44,183 nucleotides of DNA from Bacteroidales bacterium (GTDB lineage: Bacteria > Bacteroidota > Bacteroidia > Bacteroidales > UBA932): positions 1-44,183 of the forward strand of contig JAFYZZ010000024.1 in the NCBI GenBank assembly GCA_017548445.1. The letters are read 5' to 3'. A program made the position numbers and the translations under genes. The notes under the pieces are model-generated. The model worked only from the letters and a program-made list of their open reading frames with translations. It was not told the origin of the DNA and ran no database searches. Each line of letters begins with the position of its first letter. Positions within the stretch are counted from its first letter, which is position 1. Below are positions 11,585-19,930 of this stretch, in pieces.

Positions 11585-11605
11585 CGTGCGGTCCATAGCA
11601 GCGGA

Positions 11606-13867
11606 CTAGATGGTGACTTCAGCCTGCTGCCGGATGTCGTCAGAAGCGGCGCCAAGCAGGAGCTGCAATTTGCCGTGCTCCAGGTCCCAGGCGTTCTTTT
11701 CGACATTCCAGTAGCGCAGGTCCTTCAGCGGGACTTCCAGCGTCACGGTCTTCTTCTCGCCGGCCTTGAGGCTCACACGGGAGAAAGCCTTGAGTTCCTT
11801 GGCAGGCCATTCGACGGTGGCGCCGGGACGGGCCACGTACAGCTGGACCACCTCATCGGCGTCCATAGCGCCCTCGTTGGCGAGCTCGAAACTGACCGTC
11901 ACGGCGTCCGCGCCGGCGGCGGCCGTCATCTCGCCATAACCGAAGGTCACATAGGAGAGGCCGTGGCCGAAGGCATACATCGGCTTCACCTCCTTGGTGT
12001 CGAACCAACGGTATCCCACCAGCGCACCCTCGGTGTACTTGGAGGTCGGCTTGGGCAGGGCGTCGATGAAGGCCTGGCGCTCCTCGGGCGACATCTTGAG
12101 CACGTCCTCACGGTACATCAGGGTGAACAGGTCGCCGCCCTGGGTCTTGTCCGGGAAATTGCCCAGCGCGAAGGCCGGGGAATCTTCCAGCTTGGCCGGG
12201 AAGGTGAACGGAAGCTTGCCGGACGGGGCGATATCGCCGAAGAGGACCTCGGCGAGCGCCGTACCGCCCTCGGTGCCGTTCCACCAGCCCTGGACGATAG
12301 CCGGGCTGACGGGCTCCAGCTGCCGCAGGTCGGTGGGACCGCCGGAAACCAGCACGGTCACCAGGTTCTTGTTGGCGGCATAGAGGGCCTTCACCACCTC
12401 GTTCTGGCCCACGGGCAGGTCGATGTCAGCTCGGTCACTGCCCTCGGTCTCGATGCTCTTGTTGGTGCCGCCGAAGAAGATCACGACGTCGGCCTGCTTC
12501 GCCAGCTTCACGGCTTCGGCGAGGAGCTTCCTGTCGGCCTTCTCATCGATGGCGGCAGCCTCGAGCGGATCCGGCTTGGCCGGAGCGGGGCCCCAGCGGC
12601 GGCCCGGGAAGTTCTTGTAGCCAGGGGCATAAAGCACTTCCACGCCCGCGCCTGCGCGCTTCCGGATGCCCTCGAGCGGAGTCACCTCGTAAAGGGCCTT
12701 CACGCCGGCACCCATACCGCCGGACTGGGTCTTCAGCACGGCGTTCTGGCCGATGATGGCGATCTTCTTCACGCCGGCCTTCAGCGGCAGGACACCGCCT
12801 TCGTTCTTCAGCAGGACGATGGACTTCTCGGCCACCGCCTTCGCGATCTCCCGGCACTCGGGCTGGGAGGTCTGCTTCGTGTTGGCCACGTCGTCCGGGA
12901 TGGCCTCGACGGCGTAACGGACGCGGAGGATCTGCTTGACCTTGTCGTTCACCATCTGCTCGGTCAGGGCGCCGGTGGCGATGGAGTCGATAACGGGCTG
13001 TCCCAGGTAGTTGTCGCCGGTCATCTGGACGTTCAGGCCGTGGAGCATCGCGCCCATCGTGCTGTGGGTACCGCCCCAGTCGGACACGGTGAAGCCCTTG
13101 AAGCCCCACTCGCCACGAAGGATCTCGTTCAGCAGGTGCTCGTTCTCGGAGCAATAGTCGCCGTTGACCTTGTTGTAGGCCGGCATCACGCTCATCGCAC
13201 CGCCCTCGATGATAGCCCGCTCAAAGGGCTTGAGGTAGATCTCACGGAGGGTCCGCTCGTCCACCTGGGCGTCCACGCTGCCCCGGTTGGTCTCCTGGTT
13301 GTTCACGGCGAAGTGCTTGATGCACACCGCGGTGCCCTGGTCCTGCACGCCCTTGGTATAATACAGCGAGAGGGCTGCGCTGAGGATGGGATCCTCGCTC
13401 AGGTACTCATAGGTGCGGCCGCCCACCGGCAGACGCTGGATGTTCACGGCCGGGCCGAGGATCACGTCCTTGCCGCGCAGGCGGGCTTCGATGCCCATAC
13501 CCTTGCCATACTGGTAGGCCAGGTCCTCCGACCACGTCGCCGCCAGGGCGGATCCCGTGGGGAAATAGGTGGCGGAGTCCAACTGCCAGCCTGCGGACTG
13601 GAAACCGTTGGGCACGCCCTCCTCGCGGATGCCGAAGGGGCCGTCGGCGTAGTGCATATCGGCAATGCCGAGGCGCTCGACGCCGGCGGAAGACATATTC
13701 GTCTTGCTGTGCAGCATCGCGACCTTCTCCTCGAGGGTCATCTGCGCGATGACCTTGTCGATCTGCCTGTCGTTGACGGTAAGCTTGTCCTGCGGCGTTT
13801 TCGGAGCCGGAGTGCAGGCCGCCAGGCAGCAGGCCAGACCGATGATCGTTAAGAATCTTCTATACAT
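11606..13867 (-). CDS. Glycoside hydrolase family 3 lipoprotein (canonical beta-glucosidase architecture)
   Basis: A 753-residue GH3 enzyme with lipobox LAAC (Cys18). The N-terminal barrel has the classic substrate loop HYADGPFGIR near 72-81 and the KHFAVNNQE motif (about 184-192). The nucleophile is Asp263 in GFTVSDWGG. The sandwich domain carries the usual acid/base loop TEGSDR, probable Glu475. A C-terminal fibronectin-III-like domain covers about 650-745. All key residues are present. It lies in the PUL operon 38 bp downstream of a CE1 gene, with its own promoter-like element in that gap. Likely role: release of terminal beta-linked sugars after esterases unmask the substrate. The exact linkage is not determinable from sequence. 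Confidence 0.92.
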   Translation of the reverse strand: MYRRFLTIIGLACCLAACTPAPKTPQDKLTVNDRQIDKVIAQMTLEEKVAMLHSKTNMSSAGVERLGIADMHYADGPFGIREEGVPNGFQSAGWQLDSATYFPTGSALAATWSEDLAYQYGKGMGIEARLRGKDVILGPAVNIQRLPVGGRTYEYLSEDPILSAALSLYYTKGVQDQGTAVCIKHFAVNNQETNRGSVDAQVDERTLREIYLKPFERAIIEGGAMSVMPAYNKVNGDYCSENEHLLNEILRGEWGFKGFTVSDWGGTHSTMGAMLHGLNVQMTGDNYLGQPVIDSIATGALTEQMVNDKVKQILRVRYAVEAIPDDVANTKQTSQPECREIAKAVAEKSIVLLKNEGGVLPLKAGVKKIAIIGQNAVLKTQSGGMGAGVKALYEVTPLEGIRKRAGAGVEVLYAPGYKNFPGRRWGPAPAKPDPLEAAAIDEKADRKLLAEAVKLAKQADVVIFFGGTNKSIETEGSDRADIDLPVGQNEVVKALYAANKNLVTVLVSGGPTDLRQLEPVSPAIVQGWWNGTEGGTALAEVLFGDIAPSGKLPFTFPAKLEDSPAFALGNFPDKTQGGDLFTLMYREDVLKMSPEERQAFIDALPKPTSKYTEGALVGYRWFDTKEVKPMYAFGHGLSYVTFGYGEMTAAAGADAVTVSFELANEGAMDADEVVQLYVARPGATVEWPAKELKAFSRVSLKAGEKKTVTLEVPLKDLRYWNVEKNAWDLEHGKLQLLLGAASDDIRQQAEVTI

Positions 13868-13886
13868 AACGGTTGGATTGAATATG

Positions 13887-13917
13887 CAAAAATACGCTAA
13901 ATATTTTACCGGAACAA
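13887..13917 (-). promoter_or_regulatory. Internal promoter upstream of the GH3 gene in the PUL
   Basis: On the minus strand a -33 TTG (13915-13917), a 20-bp spacer and a -7 box TATTTTTG (13887-13894) match the Bacteroidetes consensus. The start codon is 19 nt downstream. This would allow GH3 and the terminal gene to be transcribed separately. Confidence 0.6.
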
Positions 13918-14991
13918 CGTCGGCGCGAAGGTCGTGAGGTCGGCGCGCCAGGTGGTCCAGCTGTGACCTGCCTGGGCGTTCTCCATATAGTCGAACCGGA
14001 GGCCGAGTTCCTGAAGAGCATTGCGGGTATTGATGCAGTTCTGATAAGCGATGTCGGTGGGGCCGCCCTGCGTGAAGACAAAAGCCTTGTAGGTCTTGTT
14101 GATCTTGTCCGCATTGGCCGCCACGTTCAGCCGCGCCGCCTCGGCGGCAGGGTCCTGCCCCGGCTGGAGGCTGGACGAGAGCACCCAGGCATAGCGGAAC
14201 ATATCAGGCTTGCGGAAGACGACTTCCATCGTCTCCATACCACCCATCGACAGCCCGGCGACCGCACGGGCCTCGGGCTTCGCGATCACGCGGTAATTCG
14301 CCTCCACGAAAGGGATGATGTCGGTGAACATATCGTCCGCGAAGGGCGGGACTTCGTTCGGAACGTCCGTTATGGTGCCGTTGGGCATCACCACGATCAT
14401 CGGGACGATCCTGCCGGCCGCCAGCAGATTGTCAAGGATCCACCCGGCAGCACCCACGGTGGGCCAGGAGGAATCATTGTCCCCGCCCCCGTGGATGAGG
14501 TAAAGGACCGGCAGTTTGGCCTTTGAATTCTCGTACCCGGCCGGGGTCCAGACGTGCATACGGCGCATCGTCCCGAGGGTTTTCGAGTAGTACCAGCGCT
14601 GTGCCAGGGCCCCGTGCGGGACATCCTTGACATAGCTCTCCCCTACGGTTACCAGCGCCGAGGAGTCATCCACCTGCGGGCTTCTGGGGTCCTGTACCGA
14701 CGTGCCGTCCACGATGAAATGATAGCGGAACACGCCTTCACCGAGGCCTTCGCATACTCCCTTCCAGACGCCGTCCGGCATCTCGCGGAAGACGACCGGC
14801 CGGTCCCAGGGCAGGTCTCCCGTCACGGCGACCGTCCGGGCCTTGGGAGCATAGATCTGGAATACCACCTTGCCGTCCGGCAGGACGACGGCGGAGCGGA
14901 GGGTATCGTTGGGCGTGGTCTGCCGCATCCATTGGGCGGACAGCGGCAGACCACAGCTCAAGACAGTCAGGATAAGCAGGAAGCGTCTCAT
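13906..14991 (-). CDS. CE1-type esterase, third in the tandem series
   Basis: A 361-residue secreted CE1 esterase (signal peptide about 1-20, LSAQ). The N-terminal E-set domain (about 30-120) contains GKVVFQIYAPKA. The catalytic domain has Ser248 in GLSMGG, probable Asp313 (QGGPTDIAY) and His343 in AGHSWTTW. It is the most diverged of the three long tandem copies: the Asp loop is altered and the last residues are LFR instead of LFK. Its ATG overlaps the stop of the upstream CE1 gene (ATGA, 4 bp), indicating translational coupling. It probably acts on a different ester or position from its neighbours. Confidence 0.88.
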   Translation of the reverse strand: MRRFLLILTVLSCGLPLSAQWMRQTTPNDTLRSAVVLPDGKVVFQIYAPKARTVAVTGDLPWDRPVVFREMPDGVWKGVCEGLGEGVFRYHFIVDGTSVQDPRSPQVDDSSALVTVGESYVKDVPHGALAQRWYYSKTLGTMRRMHVWTPAGYENSKAKLPVLYLIHGGGDNDSSWPTVGAAGWILDNLLAAGRIVPMIVVMPNGTITDVPNEVPPFADDMFTDIIPFVEANYRVIAKPEARAVAGLSMGGMETMEVVFRKPDMFRYAWVLSSSLQPGQDPAAEAARLNVAANADKINKTYKAFVFTQGGPTDIAYQNCINTRNALQELGLRFDYMENAQAGHSWTTWRADLTTFAPTLFR

Positions 14992-16169
14992 TTGAACAGC
15001 TTCGGGGCGAAAGTGTTCAGATAGAGGCGCCAGTTGGCCCAGGTATGGCCGCCGTCGGAGACGTAGAAGATATGGTCCAGGCCCTGCTCGGTGAGGGTCT
15101 TGTCCAGGGTCTTGGAGCCTTCGAAGAGGAAGTCGGCGTCGCCGCAGGCGAGGAAGTAAAGCTTCACGCCGGCTTTCTTGAGGGTCGCGATCTGCTCGGG
15201 GGTGGCGCTGCCGGCCGCGGAGAGCGGGCAGATATAGTCGAACATCTGCGGATAGAGGATGGAGGCGGTGATGGTATGGCCGCCGCCCATCGACAGGCCG
15301 GCGATGGCGCGGGCCTCGGGCTTCGCGATCACGCGGTAGTTCTTCTCGATGAAGGGGACGATCTCCTCGCAGAGGCTCACCACGTAGCCGTTCATCAGGC
15401 GGTTCCGCTCGGCTTCCGGCATATCCTGGAGTTGCTCCTGCATCCGGCGGTAGTCGGGCTGCGGGGCGGTCGGGATGCCCAGGGTCACGGCGGCCTGCTG
15501 GTTGGCGTTGCCGTTCGGCATCACCACGATCATCGGCTCGGCCAAACCCTTCTCGATAAGGTTGTCGAGGATCTGGGCGGTGCGGCCCATCGAGATCCAG
15601 GCTTCCTCGTCGCCGCCGGCGCCGTGCAGCAGGTACAGCACCGGATACTTCTTCTTGGGATTGCTCTCGTAGCCGTACGGGGTATACACGGTCAGGCGGC
15701 GGTTGATGCCGAGGACCTTGCTGTCATACCAGGGATGGCTGACGGTGCCGCGATGGCCGGCCTCGCCATAGTTCTCGGTACGCTGGCCGGGAACGATGAG
15801 CATATTGAGGAAACGGGTGCCGTCGCGCTGCACCATAATGTTCTGCGGGTCGTTCACGGACACGCCGTCCACCACGAAATTGTAGGTGTAGATTTCCGGG
15901 GCGGGAAGGGGGACCTTCACGGACCAGATGTTGTTCGCGCCGCGGACCATATCGATGCTGTCGCCGTAAGGGTTGGGCATCCAGGAGCCGCTGAGCTTGA
16001 CATAAGTGGCATAGTCGGCGCGGAAGCGGAAGGTCACACTGTCGCCCTGGATATCAGGGGAAACGACCTGGACGCCGCGGCCGCCGAAATTGAAGTTGGC
16101 AAGTTCCTGGGCTTGCAGGGATGCGGCCAGCACGAGGGCGGCCGAGAGGATGGTAACGATTCTTTTCAT
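14988..16169 (-). CDS. CE1-type esterase, second in the tandem series
   Basis: A 393-residue secreted CE1 esterase with a signal peptide (about 1-20, LQAQ). The E-set/CBM48-like domain covers about 30-125. The catalytic domain has Ser293 in GLSMGG, Asp344 or Asp346 in CGDADF and His375 in GGHTWANW. An insertion at about 228-258 (NANQQ through QDMPEAERNR) lengthens the loop before the elbow helix and could shape the substrate pocket. It starts 3 bp after the upstream CE1 stop and overlaps the next CE1 gene by 4 bp. The family includes feruloyl and acetyl xylan esterases. Confidence 0.9.
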   Translation of the reverse strand: MKRIVTILSAALVLAASLQAQELANFNFGGRGVQVVSPDIQGDSVTFRFRADYATYVKLSGSWMPNPYGDSIDMVRGANNIWSVKVPLPAPEIYTYNFVVDGVSVNDPQNIMVQRDGTRFLNMLIVPGQRTENYGEAGHRGTVSHPWYDSKVLGINRRLTVYTPYGYESNPKKKYPVLYLLHGAGGDEEAWISMGRTAQILDNLIEKGLAEPMIVVMPNGNANQQAAVTLGIPTAPQPDYRRMQEQLQDMPEAERNRLMNGYVVSLCEEIVPFIEKNYRVIAKPEARAIAGLSMGGGHTITASILYPQMFDYICPLSAAGSATPEQIATLKKAGVKLYFLACGDADFLFEGSKTLDKTLTEQGLDHIFYVSDGGHTWANWRLYLNTFAPKLFK

Positions 16170-16172
16170 CGG

Positions 16173-17396
16173 TTATTTGAAGAGTAAAGGAACAAATTCG
16201 CTAAGATAGATACGCCAATTGCGCCAGATGTGGCCGCCGTCGGTCTCCATATAGGTATAAGGATAGCCTGCGGCGTCCAGCTTCGCGCGGAACTCGTTGT
16301 TGGACTGGATGAGGAAGTCGGTGCTTCCGATACCGATCCACAGCATCGCGGGTTTCTTGGAGAAGTAGGTGGCGAGCTTGCCGTCGACGTTCTCGTAGAT
16401 CTCCTTGTGGGCGGCAGTCTGCTCGGAACCAGTGCCGATGGCGGCGGAGAACATACCGGAATAGTTGAACATATCCGGGTTGTTCAGCGTGATGTAGAGC
16501 GTATGGAAACCGCCCATCGACAGGCCGCAGATGGCGCGGCCCTGCTTCTTCGCGATGGTCCGGTAGTGGCTGTCGATGAACTTCACGACCTCCGGGAAGG
16601 CGGTCTCGAAGGTGCCCTCCATCGTCTGCGGCAGGTCCATCGTCGGACGGGTATAGCCGGTGGAATTCTCCAGCGGGGCGGCCTCCTGGGAGATGTTGCC
16701 GTTGGTGAAGACGACGATCATCGGCCGGGCCTGGCCGCGGGCGATCAGGTTGTCCAGGATCTGCGTGGCGCGGCCCTGCGTGACCCAGGCGTCCTCGTCG
16801 CCGCCGATGCCGTGCAGCACGTACAGGACGGGATATTTCGCCTTGGGATTGTCATCATAGCCGGCCGGGGTATAGACCGTCATCCGGCGGTCGAAACCCT
16901 CCGTGGCGCTGTGATACCACACTTTGGACACGGTCCCGTGGGGGACGCGGTGGATGGCGTAAAGGTCGCTTCGGGCGCCCGCCTGCGGAACCAGCAGCAC
17001 GCTGGTCAGCGAGGCGATGTCGCGGTTCACGAAAACGTTGTTCGGGTCGATGACCTGGGTGCCGTCCACGGAGAACGTATAGGTATACATCTCAGGCTCC
17101 ACCTTGAAGGGGGTGGTGTATTCCCACACGCCGCCCTGGCCTTCCCGAAGTTCTCCCACGCCGGGTGCGTCATAGCTGACCTTCTGGCCGTTCATTTCGA
17201 ACTCCAGCTTCTGCGTGGGCAGGAAATCGCCGGACACGGTCACGCGCACGGCCTTGGGGGCCACGTAGCGGAAAGTGACGGTTCCGTCCGGATTGATGAC
17301 GGGCGACTCGACGCCGGCCCCGCCGAACAGGGCCTGCTGCGCGAATGCGGTCACGCCCAGCAGGAGCGCCGCCGCAAGGGTCAAGGTTTTTTTCAT
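16173..17396 (-). CDS. CE1-type esterase, first long copy of the tandem series
   Basis: A 407-residue secreted CE1 esterase (signal peptide about 1-20, AFAQ). The E-set domain (about 28-140) is longer than in its paralogues, with an inserted segment KVSYDAPGVGELREGQGG. The catalytic domain has Ser293 in GLSMGG, Asp360 in GIGSTDF and His389 in GGHIWRNW. The ATG at 17396 begins the signal peptide; an in-frame ATG five codons upstream is less likely. It has its own promoter-like element in the 34-bp gap behind the preceding gene. Likely role: hydrolysis of acyl esters on oligosaccharide side chains in the periplasm. Confidence 0.9.
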   Translation of the reverse strand: MKKTLTLAAALLLGVTAFAQQALFGGAGVESPVINPDGTVTFRYVAPKAVRVTVSGDFLPTQKLEFEMNGQKVSYDAPGVGELREGQGGVWEYTTPFKVEPEMYTYTFSVDGTQVIDPNNVFVNRDIASLTSVLLVPQAGARSDLYAIHRVPHGTVSKVWYHSATEGFDRRMTVYTPAGYDDNPKAKYPVLYVLHGIGGDEDAWVTQGRATQILDNLIARGQARPMIVVFTNGNISQEAAPLENSTGYTRPTMDLPQTMEGTFETAFPEVVKFIDSHYRTIAKKQGRAICGLSMGGFHTLYITLNNPDMFNYSGMFSAAIGTGSEQTAAHKEIYENVDGKLATYFSKKPAMLWIGIGSTDFLIQSNNEFRAKLDAAGYPYTYMETDGGHIWRNWRIYLSEFVPLLFK

Positions 17397-17417
17397 ATCT
17401 GCTTTCTTCACTTTTTA

Positions 17418-17447
17418 CAAATATACAATATTAGAAGGTTTCTCCAA
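17418..17447 (-). promoter_or_regulatory. Internal promoter upstream of the tandem CE1 genes
   Basis: On the minus strand a -33 TTG (17445-17447), a 19-bp spacer and a -7 box TATATTTG (17418-17425) lie 21 nt before the CE1 start at 17396. The -33 region overlaps a 7-bp hairpin (GAAGGTT / AACCTTC) at the 3' end of the upstream gene. Confidence 0.55.
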
Positions 17448-18246
17448 CCTTCTGGAGCGCTTTCGGCAGGCACTCCTGCCAGAAGGTCCAGTAATGGATG
17501 CCGGCCCGGGCGATCCATTCGCATTGCAGGCCGTTATCCTTCATATAATTGGCCAGCGCCTCGGCATCGGCGTTGTTGACCGTGGTGTCTTCCGTCCCCA
17601 CCTCGATGGTGAAGGGCGGGAACACCGACTTGCTGGACTGGGCGTCGATCAGCGTCGTGAACCAGTCGGCGACGGCCGGGCTCATCGCATAGCCGTAGGT
17701 GAACTTTTCCGGATACTTCAGCGCGTGGTACAGCGTACCGTATCCGCCCATCGAAAGGCCGGCTATCGCCCGCTTTCCGCTGAACTTGTACGCACTTTCC
17801 ACTTCAGGCATCAGTTCCTCGTGAAAATAGGTTTCGAAGTTCCCCGAGTAGAAAGTCAGCTGGGCGTCCGGCATCACGATGATCATCGGCGTGCCTCCGT
17901 TCTTCACGTATCGGGCCGCGATGGCGGCCGCATTCCCGCCGGAAGGCATCCCATAACTCACTTCCGTGGACAGCCAGGCATCCTGGTTGTCCCCCGCCCC
18001 GTGCAACAGATACAGGAAGGGATAGGCCTTCTTCTCGTCGAAACCCGGCGGCAGCCAGACGTTGTATTTCATCGTCTGCTTCATCGCCGTGCTCTGGATG
18101 GTCCGTCCGCGGACTTCCTGCCCGTTGGGATACAGCAGATCCAGCAGGTTCACGGGATCCGTATCCTCCGGTTCTTCTTTGCCACAGGCACCGAGGGCCA
18201 GGGCCCCCAGTGCCAGTGCAGCAAAAAACTTGAACAAACGTTTCAT
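17431..18246 (-). CDS. Short CE1-type esterase lipoprotein
   Basis: A 271-residue predicted lipoprotein (lipobox LGAC, Cys21) consisting of the CE1 catalytic domain only, without the N-terminal E-set domain of its neighbours. The triad is Ser165 in GLSMGGYGT, Asp220 in GTEDTTV and His251 in GIHYWTFW; the oxyanion loop is LLHGAGDN. Lipid anchoring suggests action at a membrane, possibly the cell surface, before import through SusC/D, while the non-lipidated CE1 proteins would act in the periplasm. Its start codon directly follows the stop codon of the surface lipoprotein gene, with no spacer. Confidence 0.9.
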   Translation of the reverse strand: MKRLFKFFAALALGALALGACGKEEPEDTDPVNLLDLLYPNGQEVRGRTIQSTAMKQTMKYNVWLPPGFDEKKAYPFLYLLHGAGDNQDAWLSTEVSYGMPSGGNAAAIAARYVKNGGTPMIIVMPDAQLTFYSGNFETYFHEELMPEVESAYKFSGKRAIAGLSMGGYGTLYHALKYPEKFTYGYAMSPAVADWFTTLIDAQSSKSVFPPFTIEVGTEDTTVNNADAEALANYMKDNGLQCEWIARAGIHYWTFWQECLPKALQKVGETF

Positions 18247-19908
18247 CTATTCGAACTTGCCCACGAAGGAATAGCCCGTGGAGCCGACGAACTTGAAGGT
18301 GCCGTCCCCGACCTTGGTCACGGTCAGGGTCTCGCCCGGATTGACCAGGACGACGGAGCCGTCCGCCGCGACGTAGCGCGTTCCGCCCATACCCATACCC
18401 CAGGCGCTCAGGTCGTAGCCGTTGCCGAAGGTGTGGTCTTCGTGCGCATATTCCTTGCACACATATTCACCCTCGAAATCGGAGGATCCTTCCGTCAGCA
18501 CCAGCTGGAACCATACGCACTCCTCACCGTCGGCGTTCTTGAGGGTCAGGTTGTGCGTCTTCACGCCGGAGACGGGAGCGAAGGTCTCGTCCACCGGGTC
18601 GGACAGTTCGTCGGCGATGGTATACGCGGCCTCTTCGCCTTCCGAACCGCCGTTGCCGACGATGAAGTCGAAGCCGTTGCCGGAGAACTCATAGATGCCC
18701 TCCGCGAGCTTGGACACGCTGAGGGTCTCGCCGGGATTGATGAGCACCACCGCGCCGTCCTTGAGATAGCGGGAACCGCCCATACCCATACCCCAGGCGC
18801 TCAGGTCATAGCCGTTGCCGAAGGTGTGGTCCTCGTGTGCGTACTCGGTGCAGGTGTAATTGCCGGACAGGTCGGTGACCCCTTCCGTCAGGACGAGGTC
18901 GAACCAGGCCACCTCTTCTCCGGCCTTGTTGATGAAGGCCAGGGAGTGCGTCGTCACGCCCGCGACGGGGGTGAAGGTATTGTCCACGGCGCCGCCCAGC
19001 GTCTCGGTGTAGGTGTAGTCCGGCGTGGGAGCACCGGAGGGGGTAAGGGCCTCGATGGCGCCTTCGAAAACGGCCCAGTGAGGGTACGTGCTCTCTTCGC
19101 CCCAGGTGATGACCCAGTTGGCGCCCTTCTTCTCGACGGTGATCGTTTCGGCGCTGATATGCGTCGCCTCACCGGCGTTCCACCAGCAGGTGCCCCAGTG
19201 CATAATGCCCATTCCCCAGTCGCTCAGGTCGTACTCGTAGCCGGGAGCATACTGCCCCTCGCCCACGGTATCGCCGGTGGCGGCGGTGTAGACACCTTCG
19301 TGCAGATAGCCGTCTGCGCTGTAGACGTCGGCCGTCAGGGTGCAACCGTCTCCGGAAGGAGTCCCCATCGCGTCCACGCTCATTCCTTCGGTACCCAGCT
19401 TGAAGGTCACGGTACCGTTGGCGTTGGCCTGGGCGATCAGCATCTCGGTGAGCCTCACCGGTTCCGGATCCGGATCGAAATGGATGGTGCCGGTCCACTT
19501 GACCTTGTAGGGCGCACCGTCATCGAGGAACAGCACGGCGGAAAGCGTGTAGTTTTCCCCGTCCTGGGTAACCGTGATGGTGCCGGAAGCAACCTGCTTG
19601 CCGTTGACGGAAGTCTGGCCGAGGATGAAGTTACCCTTCCTGGCAGCGCCTGCGACAGCTTCCGTATAGGCGTTGGAGGTCAGATAGTAAGCGTCGCCGA
19701 CAAGCGTGGCGTGAAAGGTGTTCGAACCGTCGGAGAGGTCGAGCGTGAAGAGGCGCTGGCCGTCCACCTTGGCAGCATCGGAACTGATCTGGGTCATCTC
19801 CAGCACGGTCGGAGCCGGGAAGATACCCTTCAGCGGGTCCAGGACCGACTTGTAGCAGGAGGTCAGGCCCAACAGAAGCAGTCCGATCAGAAATATGTTC
19901 TTTTTCAT
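18247..19908 (-). CDS. Surface glycan-binding-type lipoprotein with three repeat modules
   Basis: A 553-residue predicted lipoprotein (lipobox LTSC) at the SusE/SusF position just after SusD. Such proteins usually sit on the cell surface and bind glycan. An N-terminal domain (about 20-150) is followed by three modules of about 130 residues. Modules two and three (about 298-425 and 429-553) are near duplicates sharing EYAHEDHTFGNGYDLSAWG and a NPGETL strand. Module one (about 165-295) is diverged but keeps YDLSDWGMG. Conserved Trp, Tyr and His residues could form repeated binding sites. I do not recognise a named domain. The ATG at 19908 is chosen over an ATG two codons upstream because it directly precedes the Lys residues of the signal peptide. 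Confidence 0.8.
   Translation of the reverse strand: MKKNIFLIGLLLLGLTSCYKSVLDPLKGIFPAPTVLEMTQISSDAAKVDGQRLFTLDLSDGSNTFHATLVGDAYYLTSNAYTEAVAGAARKGNFILGQTSVNGKQVASGTITVTQDGENYTLSAVLFLDDGAPYKVKWTGTIHFDPDPEPVRLTEMLIAQANANGTVTFKLGTEGMSVDAMGTPSGDGCTLTADVYSADGYLHEGVYTAATGDTVGEGQYAPGYEYDLSDWGMGIMHWGTCWWNAGEATHISAETITVEKKGANWVITWGEESTYPHWAVFEGAIEALTPSGAPTPDYTYTETLGGAVDNTFTPVAGVTTHSLAFINKAGEEVAWFDLVLTEGVTDLSGNYTCTEYAHEDHTFGNGYDLSAWGMGMGGSRYLKDGAVVLINPGETLSVSKLAEGIYEFSGNGFDFIVGNGGSEGEEAAYTIADELSDPVDETFAPVSGVKTHNLTLKNADGEECVWFQLVLTEGSSDFEGEYVCKEYAHEDHTFGNGYDLSAWGMGMGGTRYVAADGSVVLVNPGETLTVTKVGDGTFKFVGSTGYSFVGKFE
18383..18843 (-). repeat. Intragenic direct repeat, 68 bp at 18383-18450 and 18776-18843
   Basis: The two segments are almost identical at the DNA level and exactly 393 bp (131 codons) apart. 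They encode the conserved YAHEDHTFGNGYDLSAWG core of modules two and three. Differences are mostly synonymous, suggesting recent duplication, gene conversion or strong constraint. Confidence 0.8.
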
Positions 19909-19930
19909 ATGCATACAATTTTAAGGACGA

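Noticed and set aside
10982..13852. Long plus-strand open frame of 956 codons
   Set aside because: It lies opposite the GH3 gene, which has clear domains and catalytic motifs. The high GC content produces long antisense frames with low-complexity Gly/His/Val-rich translations.
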